Source: an uncultured Pseudorhodobacter sp.
Lineage (GTDB): Bacteria > Pseudomonadota > Alphaproteobacteria > Rhodobacterales > Rhodobacteraceae
DNA: 9,299 nucleotides
Assembly (NCBI GenBank): GCA_945952425.1
Contig: CAMFIX010000085.1
Span: 1-9,299, forward strand
Direction: 5' to 3'
A program made the translations under genes and the position numbers. The stretch's first letter is position 1; each line of letters begins with the position of its first letter. Below, piece after piece: positions 5,377 through 9,299 of this stretch. The notes beneath the pieces are model-generated. The model saw only the letters and a list, made by a program, of their open reading frames with translations, was not told the DNA's origin and did not search any database.

Positions 5377-6039
5377 TTACTTGACCTCGACCACCAGATC
5401 GGCGCGGTCCTTGCGGACCTTGGGCAGGCCGTTCAGCCAATCGCCCTCGGCGGCGCGGTAGCCCAAGGGCAGCAAAGTGACCGAGCGCAGGCCCTTTTCC
5501 TTCAGGCCCAGGATTTCGTCCACTTGCGCGGGGTCGAAGCCCTCCATCGGGGTGGCGTCCACCTGCTCGAAAGCCGCCGCGGCGACGGCCAGACCGAAGG
5601 CGAAATAGGCCTGACGGGCGGCGTGCTCGTAGTTCACCGAGGCTTCGCGCGGCAGGTACATGCCCTTCAGGCGGTCATAGTACTCGGCCACGGCGGCGCG
5701 GGGCGCGCCGCGGGTCTCGGCGGTGCGCGTCACCACGTCGTCGATGCGCGCATCGGTGTAATTGTCCCAGGCGGCGAAGACCAGGAGATGGCTGCCATCC
5801 GTCACCTGCGCCTGATCCCACGAGGCCGCGCGGATCTTGGCGCGCAGCGCGTCATTCGTCACGACCAGCACCTGGAAGGGCTGCAGCCCCGAGGAGGTCG
5901 GCGCCAGGCGCACGGCCTCCAGGATTCGCTCGACCTTCTCGGCCGGCACCTTCTTGGAGGGGTCCATCTTCTTCGTCGCATAGCGCCAGTTCAGCGTCTC
6001 CAGCAGAACGCCCGCGCCCTCTTGGCCTTGATCCAGCAT
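5377..6039 (-). CDS. NfsB-type oxygen-insensitive NAD(P)H nitroreductase family protein
   Basis: This is an FMN-dependent, dimeric cytosolic reductase that takes electrons from NAD(P)H and acts on quinones, nitroaromatics or related electrophiles. It has 220 residues, against 217 in Escherichia coli NfsB. FMN-contact motifs are visible in the expected order: RYATKKMD (19-26, phosphate-binding Arg/Lys), APTSSGLQPFQ (46-56), SHLLVFAA (83-90), TPMEGFDP (163-170), and GYR (193-195) with the basic KVRKD (207-211) near the C-terminus. The segment GLKEKG (178-183) also matches NfsB. The start at 6039 has AAGGAA six bases upstream; the much longer open frame above it is non-coding on this strand. It is divergent from an HxlR regulator with a shared operator region, an arrangement seen for quinone- or hypochlorite-inducible nitroreductases. 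The natural substrate cannot be told from sequence. Confidence 0.93.
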   Translation of the reverse strand: MLDQGQEGAGVLLETLNWRYATKKMDPSKKVPAEKVERILEAVRLAPTSSGLQPFQVLVVTNDALRAKIRAASWDQAQVTDGSHLLVFAAWDNYTDARIDDVVTRTAETRGAPRAAVAEYYDRLKGMYLPREASVNYEHAARQAYFAFGLAVAAAAFEQVDATPMEGFDPAQVDEILGLKEKGLRSVTLLPLGYRAAEGDWLNGLPKVRKDRADLVVEVK

Positions 6040-6060
6040 CTTCAGTTCCTTTCCAACCCT

Positions 6061-6079
6061 GGGTTCCGATTCGCAACCC
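6061..6079. promoter_or_regulatory. Inverted repeat, possible HxlR operator 1
   Basis: GGGTTCCGATTCGCAACCC is a 19-base inverted repeat with a single mismatched pair around a central T. It lies between the nitroreductase start and the candidate promoter elements, where a repressor could block the minus-strand transcript. Its centre contains GATTC, a GANTC site of the kind methylated by CcrM in alphaproteobacteria. Confidence 0.5.
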
Positions 6080-6097
6080 GGTATATTTTCGACACTG

Positions 6098-6112
6098 GTA
6101 TAGCTAAGATAC
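6098..6112. promoter_or_regulatory. Inverted repeat GTAT-N7-ATAC, possible HxlR operator 2
   Basis: GTAT (6098-6101) and ATAC (6109-6112) flank seven bases within the AT-rich part of the divergent region. It overlaps the candidate -10 box of the nitroreductase promoter. Spaced inverted repeats of this general kind are bound by HxlR-family regulators; the exact box here is inference. Confidence 0.45.
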
Positions 6113-6128
6113 TGGACGAAGATTGCAA
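6101..6128 (-). promoter_or_regulatory. Candidate nitroreductase promoter
   Basis: On the minus strand TTGCAA (6123-6128) and TAGCTA (6101-6106) are 16 bases apart, upstream of a leader of about 55 bases that carries the 19-base inverted repeat. The -10 box is imperfect, as expected for a regulated promoter. Confidence 0.35.
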
Positions 6129-6147
6129 GCCCCCCCATATTGGAAAG

Positions 6148-6543
6148 ATGGATCACCCCGATTGCCCCCAGGAACGTCACGACCGTTGCCGTGTGATGAA
6201 CGATGTTCTCGCCCGGGTCGGCGACCGCTGGTCGGTGCAGATCGTCTATGCCCTGTCGCGGGGCACGATGCGCTTCAACGAGCTGAAGCGCGAGCTGGGG
6301 ATTTCGCAGCGCATGCTCAGCCAGTCGTTGCGCGATCTGGAGCGCGACGGGCTCATCACCCGGCGCCACTACGCCACCATCCCGCCGCGCGTCGAATATG
6401 ACCTGACCGACCTCGGCCGCACCTTCCGCGAGCCGGTGATGGCGCTGGCCAAATGGGCCTTCGACAACCAGTGCCGCATCGAGGCCAACCGCCGCGCCTT
6501 CGTCGAGCCCGATCCGCTGCCCGAACCCCAGCTCGGCGCCTGA
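6148..6543 (+). CDS. HxlR-family winged-helix transcriptional regulator
   Basis: HxlR/MarR-like dimeric regulators control genes for handling reactive electrophiles. This one has 131 residues. The HxlR pattern is clear: VLARVGDRWSVQIVYAL (20-36), then RFNELKRELGISQRML (42-57) as the recognition helix-turn-helix, SLRDLERDGLI (60-70), and the wing with VEYDLTDLGR (82-91). The N-terminus MDHPDCPQERHDRC puts cysteines at 6 and 14, with another at 109. Cys6 matches the position of the redox-sensing cysteine of Bacillus subtilis YodB, which controls a nitroreductase. The start at 6148 is the only ATG before the domain; its ribosome site (GGAAAG, very close) is poor, consistent with low expression. 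Downstream is ybeY with its own candidate promoter. Its target is very likely the divergent nitroreductase, and it may also regulate itself. Confidence 0.92.
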   Translation: MDHPDCPQERHDRCRVMNDVLARVGDRWSVQIVYALSRGTMRFNELKRELGISQRMLSQSLRDLERDGLITRRHYATIPPRVEYDLTDLGRTFREPVMALAKWAFDNQCRIEANRRAFVEPDPLPEPQLGA

Positions 6544-6594
6544 CCGCAGCCCCAGCCATGCAGCCCCCGCAACGCACCCTTGCGCGCGGGCCAG

Positions 6595-6623
6595 TTGGCG
6601 CGGGGCCCCAGTCCCACTATGCA
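6595..6623 (+). promoter_or_regulatory. Candidate ybeY operon promoter
   Basis: TTGGCG (6595-6600) and TATGCA (6618-6623) are 17 bases apart. The transcript would begin near 6630, directly before the AGGAGG ribosome site. An ATG at 6619 lies in the -10 box, so it cannot be used from this promoter. That supports the ybeY start at 6649. Confidence 0.5.
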
Positions 6624-6648
6624 GGCGCATCCTGAGGAGGAGCTGCCC

Positions 6649-7152
6649 ATGGAAGCACTGGTCGAATGCGTCATCGAGGATGACCGCTGGGAAACCTTCG
6701 GACTTGAACCTCTGGCGCTGCGATCCGTGCGGGCGACCCTGGCCGAACTCGGCCTTCCCGACCAGGGGCTGACCGTCGCCGTCATGGGCTGCGACGATGC
6801 CCGCATCGCCACTCTGAACGAGGAGTTCCGCGGCAAGGCCAAGCCCACGAACGTGCTGTCCTGGCCGGCCTGGGATCTGGCGGCCGACGAAGACGGCGGC
6901 GCGCCCGAGGCGCCCGAGATCGGGCGGCCCGACCATCCCGAGGCGCTCGGCGACATCGCGATCTCTTACGACACCTGCGCCCGCGAGGCGGCCGAGGCGC
7001 ACAAGCCCCTGGCCGATCACGTCACGCATCTGGTCATCCACGGGCTTTTGCATTGCCTGGGCTACGACCATGTCCGCGACGGCGATGCCGCCCGGATGGA
7101 GGCGCTGGAAGTGCGCATACTTGCATCCCTGGGTCTTCCTGACCCATACTGA
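6649..7152 (+). CDS. ybeY: Endoribonuclease YbeY (16S rRNA maturation factor)
   Basis: YbeY is a zinc-dependent single-strand endoribonuclease needed for 16S rRNA 3' maturation and late-stage 70S quality control. The product has 167 residues, usual for the family. HGLLHCLGYDH (131-141) is the metal-binding HxxxHxxxxxH signature, with His131, His135 and His141. NEEFRGKAKPTNVLSWP (57-73) contains the conserved Arg61 and the TNVLSFP-like strand. GDIAIS (101-106) is also typical. An acidic, Pro-rich insert at about 79-99 is longer than in Escherichia coli, as often seen in alphaproteobacteria. The start at 6649 follows AGGAGG at eight bases. corC and lnt follow on the same strand, which is the standard order, but phoH/ybeZ, usually just upstream, is replaced by the HxlR gene. 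Confidence 0.96.
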   Translation: MEALVECVIEDDRWETFGLEPLALRSVRATLAELGLPDQGLTVAVMGCDDARIATLNEEFRGKAKPTNVLSWPAWDLAADEDGGAPEAPEIGRPDHPEALGDIAISYDTCAREAAEAHKPLADHVTHLVIHGLLHCLGYDHVRDGDAARMEALEVRILASLGLPDPY

Positions 7153-7200
7153 GCGCGCCCGCCCCGGATGGCGGGTCTATTGAGGATTCTTGCTTCCCCC

Positions 7201-8103
7201 ATGGGCAGTAGCATCGAAGGACCGGCCCCTACCGCGCCGGGAACCGAAGACACCGACCCGCCTTTGCGACGGGGCCTGTTGCAGCGCATCTTCCGCCGCA
7301 CGCCCGAGCAGAAAGACGCCCTTCCCGCCCTGCCTGCCGTGCAGGTCGTGGCGACCCACGGCATGTCGAACCTGCGCCAGCTGCGGGTGGACGACGTGGC
7401 GATCCCCAAGGTCGATATCGTGGCCGTGCCGCTGGACATCGGCAAGGATGACCTGGTGGCCGTCTTCAAGGACCACGGCTTCTCGCGCGTGCCGGTCTTC
7501 AAGGGCACCCTGGACAGCCCGCAGGGCCTGGTCCTGCTGAAAGACCTGGCCCTGCAGCACGGCTTCGGCTCCGGCGGGCGGTTCTCGCTGAAGAAACTCC
7601 TGCGCCCGATCCTTTACGCGCCCCCCTCGATGCCGGTGGGCGTGCTTTTGCAGAAAATGCAGCGCGAGCGGGTGCATATGGCGCTGGTGATCGACGAATA
7701 CGGCGGCGTCGATGGGCTGGTGACGATCGAAGACCTGATCGAGACGGTGATCGGCGAGATCGAGGACGAGCATGACGAGGACGAGGGCGCGCTCTGGAAA
7801 GAGGAAAAGCCCGGCGTCTTCCTGGCCCAGGCCACGGCGCCCCTGGACGACTTCGAACCGGCCCTGGGACTCTCCTTGCGCACCGGCGAGGACGACCAGG
7901 AGATCGACACGCTGGGCGGGCTCGTGATGCTGCGCACCGGGCGGATGCCCGCGCGCGGCGAGATCGTGCCGCATGAATCCGGCGCCGAATTCGAGGTGGT
8001 CGACGCCGACCCCCGCCGCATCAAGCGCATCCGCCTGCGCCTGCCGGGCGCCATGAGCGATCCGCCCGCCCTTCCCGCGCCCGATCCCGATCCGGCGAGC
8101 TGA
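7201..8103 (+). CDS. corC: CorC/HlyC-type CBS-domain protein (YbeX family)
   Basis: The protein has 300 residues and no membrane helices, so it is the soluble CorC/YbeX form rather than the DUF21-containing one. A low-complexity N-terminus (1-45) is followed by a CBS pair. CBS1 covers about 65-120 (VAIPKVDIVAVP, FSRVPVFKG) and CBS2 about 132-190 (MALVIDEYGGVDGLVTIEDLIETVIGEI in two adjoining parts). The CorC_HlyC transporter-associated domain spans about 205-282. Family members bind adenosine nucleotides and are linked to Mg2+/Co2+ efflux and, next to ybeY, to ribosome assembly. The start is uncertain: ATG 7201 is favoured because the protein then begins MGSS as in relatives, but ATG 7168 is in frame, and neither has a well-spaced ribosome site. 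It lies between ybeY and lnt. Confidence 0.9.
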   Translation: MGSSIEGPAPTAPGTEDTDPPLRRGLLQRIFRRTPEQKDALPALPAVQVVATHGMSNLRQLRVDDVAIPKVDIVAVPLDIGKDDLVAVFKDHGFSRVPVFKGTLDSPQGLVLLKDLALQHGFGSGGRFSLKKLLRPILYAPPSMPVGVLLQKMQRERVHMALVIDEYGGVDGLVTIEDLIETVIGEIEDEHDEDEGALWKEEKPGVFLAQATAPLDDFEPALGLSLRTGEDDQEIDTLGGLVMLRTGRMPARGEIVPHESGAEFEVVDADPRRIKRIRLRLPGAMSDPPALPAPDPDPAS

Positions 8104-8107
8104 ACAG

Positions 8108-8124
8108 GGCGCTCCTGCAGCGCC
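8108..8124 (+). terminator. Small hairpin just past the corC stop
   Basis: GGCGCT (8108-8113) and AGCGCC (8119-8124) form a 6-bp stem with a 5-base loop, five bases after the stop. No T run follows, so termination would be weak or Rho-dependent. Confidence 0.35.
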
Positions 8125-8142
8125 AGCTGCGGACCTGTCGAG

Positions 8143-8163
8143 GCCCCGGGCCAAGCCCGGGGC
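8143..8163. repeat. REP-like palindrome between corC and lnt
   Basis: GCCCCGGGC (8143-8151) and GCCCGGGGC (8155-8163) pair perfectly over 9 bp around the loop CAA. Palindromes of the form CCCGGG-tcaa-CCCGGG are, as I recall, scattered between genes in many alphaproteobacteria. The remaining 8104-8321 gap (218 bp) is very GC-rich, includes the 12-base palindrome GCGGGCGCCCGC near 8223-8234, and shows no gene. Confidence 0.55.
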
Positions 8164-8321
8164 GCCGCAGATGAGGCGAAAGGTCAAAGAAAGCCGTCAG
8201 CTCGCAGCAAAAGCGCGGCGGGCGGGCGCCCGCTCCGCTCTCCCCCTCGTGAGCCCCGCGCCCCTTGCCAAAGCCTGCGCCCGCCTCTACCCCTTGGCAC
8301 CCGTTCCAACTGCGGCTGGCC

Positions 8322-9299
8322 ATGACCCTTCCTCCTTTCCCCGGCAGAAGAGCCTTCGCCCAGACGCTGGCCCTCGGCGCCATCGCGGGCCTTGGCCTTG
8401 CGCCCTTCCACCTCTGGCCGCTGACGCTGGCCGCCCTCGCCCTCGCCTTCTGCATGCTGGCGAAATCCCCCGCCTGGCTCGGCTGGGCGCTGGGGATCGG
8501 CTGGTTCGCCTCGACCCTGAACTGGATCGTCGAGCCCTTCCTGGTCGAGCCCGAGGTCTATGGCTGGATGGCCCCTTTCGCCCTAATCCTGATGGCCGCC
8601 GGCCTCGCGCTGTTCTGGGCGGCGGGGATCGGCCTTGGCGCGCGGTGGAGGACGCCCGGCATGGTCGCGGGGCTGTCGGCGGCCGAGCTCGCCCGGGGTT
8701 ACGTGCTGACCGGCTTTCCCTGGGCGCTGCCGGGGCATGTCTGGATCGACACGCCCGTGGTGCAGGCGGATGCGCTGACCGGCCCCTTCGGCCTGACGCT
8801 GGCGACGCTGGCCCTGGCGGCGCTGGCGAGCCGCGTGCGGCTGATCCCCGTGGCAGCGGCCCTGCTGGCCGGGCTCTGGGGCTTTGGCCTCTGGACGCTG
8901 TCGCGCCCCCTGCCGCCGGACCGCCCCTTCACGCTCCGCCTCGTGCAACCCTCGGCCGACCAGGCGCTGAAATGGGATGCCTCAAAGGCGCAAGTCTTCT
9001 TCGACCGGCTGATGACGCAATCCGCCGCCCCGCCCGGCCCCTTGGGCAAGCCCGACCTGGTCATCTGGCCCGAAACCGCCTTGCCCTATCTGGTCGAGGA
9101 TTTCCCCGATCTGCCGACCCAGATCACCGCCAATGCCCATGGCGCCATGGTGGCGACCGGGTTGCAAAGGGTGGAGCGGGGGGTGGACAGTCTGAAGGGC
9201 TGGAACTCCCTGGCCGTCTGGGCGCCGGACGGGACGACGCTCGCCACCTATGACAAGCACCACCTGGTGCCCTTCGGCGAATATGTGCCCTTCGGCGAC
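8322..9299 (+). CDS. lnt: Apolipoprotein N-acyltransferase, N-terminal part (gene runs off the right edge)
   Basis: Lnt is an inner-membrane enzyme that transfers an acyl chain from phospholipid to the N-terminal cysteine of diacylated apolipoproteins, completing lipoprotein maturation in the periplasmic leaflet. The first 326 residues are in the window. Hydrophobic segments run from about 13 to 193, including LGAIAGLGLAPFHLWPL (18-34) and the family motif GFPWALPGH (131-139). The carbon-nitrogen hydrolase domain begins near 204. WPETALP (249-255) has catalytic Glu251 and YDKHHLVPFGEYVP (310-323) has catalytic Lys312, matching Glu267 and Lys335 of Escherichia coli Lnt. The nucleophilic cysteine lies beyond the edge. 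ATG 8322 is the first ATG after an in-frame stop at 8250; no clear ribosome site precedes it. It follows ybeY and corC, as expected. Confidence 0.96.
   Translation, partial: MTLPPFPGRRAFAQTLALGAIAGLGLAPFHLWPLTLAALALAFCMLAKSPAWLGWALGIGWFASTLNWIVEPFLVEPEVYGWMAPFALILMAAGLALFWAAGIGLGARWRTPGMVAGLSAAELARGYVLTGFPWALPGHVWIDTPVVQADALTGPFGLTLATLALAALASRVRLIPVAAALLAGLWGFGLWTLSRPLPPDRPFTLRLVQPSADQALKWDASKAQVFFDRLMTQSAAPPGPLGKPDLVIWPETALPYLVEDFPDLPTQITANAHGAMVATGLQRVERGVDSLKGWNSLAVWAPDGTTLATYDKHHLVPFGEYVPFGD

Noticed and set aside
6079..6104. ATATTTTCGA in the nitroreductase/HxlR control region resembles the inverted repeat copy at 572-597.
   Set aside because: Only a ten-base core is shared and the flanks do not align well; the region is better explained as promoter and operator DNA.
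6040..7071. A long minus-strand open frame fused ahead of the nitroreductase.
   Set aside because: It is the complement of hxlR and ybeY, both of which have clear family motifs; GC-rich DNA often leaves such antisense frames open.
8171..9253. A 360-codon plus-strand open frame over the lnt region.
   Set aside because: It is out of frame with the true lnt reading, which begins at 8322 and shows the Lnt motifs WPETALP and DKHHLVPFGEY.

Overview
The window is GC-rich chromosomal DNA from an alphaproteobacterium, most likely a member of the Rhodobacterales (Rhodobacter/Paracoccus type). I base this on the sequences of S1, IHF-beta and TrpB, the order rpsA / ihfB / lapA / trpF / trpB, a VPLPA-CTERM sorting tail, and an intergenic repeat built around TATTTGGGCCAAA...TGAAAG that I recall as typical of this order. 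Ten complete or partial protein genes are supported in addition to the two cut by the window edges. I see no tRNA, rRNA, CRISPR array, transposase or phage gene.

Left block (1-4661, all minus strand, so it reads right to left): rpsA (six S1 domains), a small exported VPLPA-CTERM protein, ihfB, lapA, trpF and the 5' part of trpB. It joins translation (S1), nucleoid architecture (IHF), envelope assembly (LapA) and tryptophan synthesis (TrpF, TrpB). lapA and trpF overlap by four bases and are translationally coupled. The others are separated by recognisable signals. rpsA ends at a strong intrinsic terminator, the VPLPA-CTERM gene has its own promoter and terminator, and ihfB has its own promoter. 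The 359-bp trpF-trpB gap holds a hairpin and several copies of the dispersed repeat.

Middle block (4662-6543): a 300-bp divergent promoter region serves rpsA (minus) and a small DoxX-like membrane protein (plus). Next come a convergent NfsB-type nitroreductase (minus) and a divergently transcribed HxlR-family regulator (plus). The nitroreductase/HxlR pair shares a 108-bp AT-rich control region with two inverted repeats. The regulator has Cys6 and Cys14 near its N-terminus, so an electrophile- or redox-sensing switch is a reasonable model.

Right block (6649-9299, plus strand): ybeY (rRNA endonuclease), a CorC-type CBS protein and lnt (apolipoprotein N-acyltransferase, cut by the window end). 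This is the well-known ybeY-corC-lnt cluster, here without phoH/ybeZ directly upstream.

The usual left neighbours of both conserved clusters (cmk next to rpsA, phoH next to ybeY) are absent, and the DoxX/nitroreductase/HxlR group sits between them. The middle block therefore looks like a synteny junction or insertion site. Nothing here is a clearly new biological system. The best leads are the intrinsic terminator in the rpsA leader, the cysteine-bearing HxlR switch, and the sortable surface protein placed between rpsA and ihfB.
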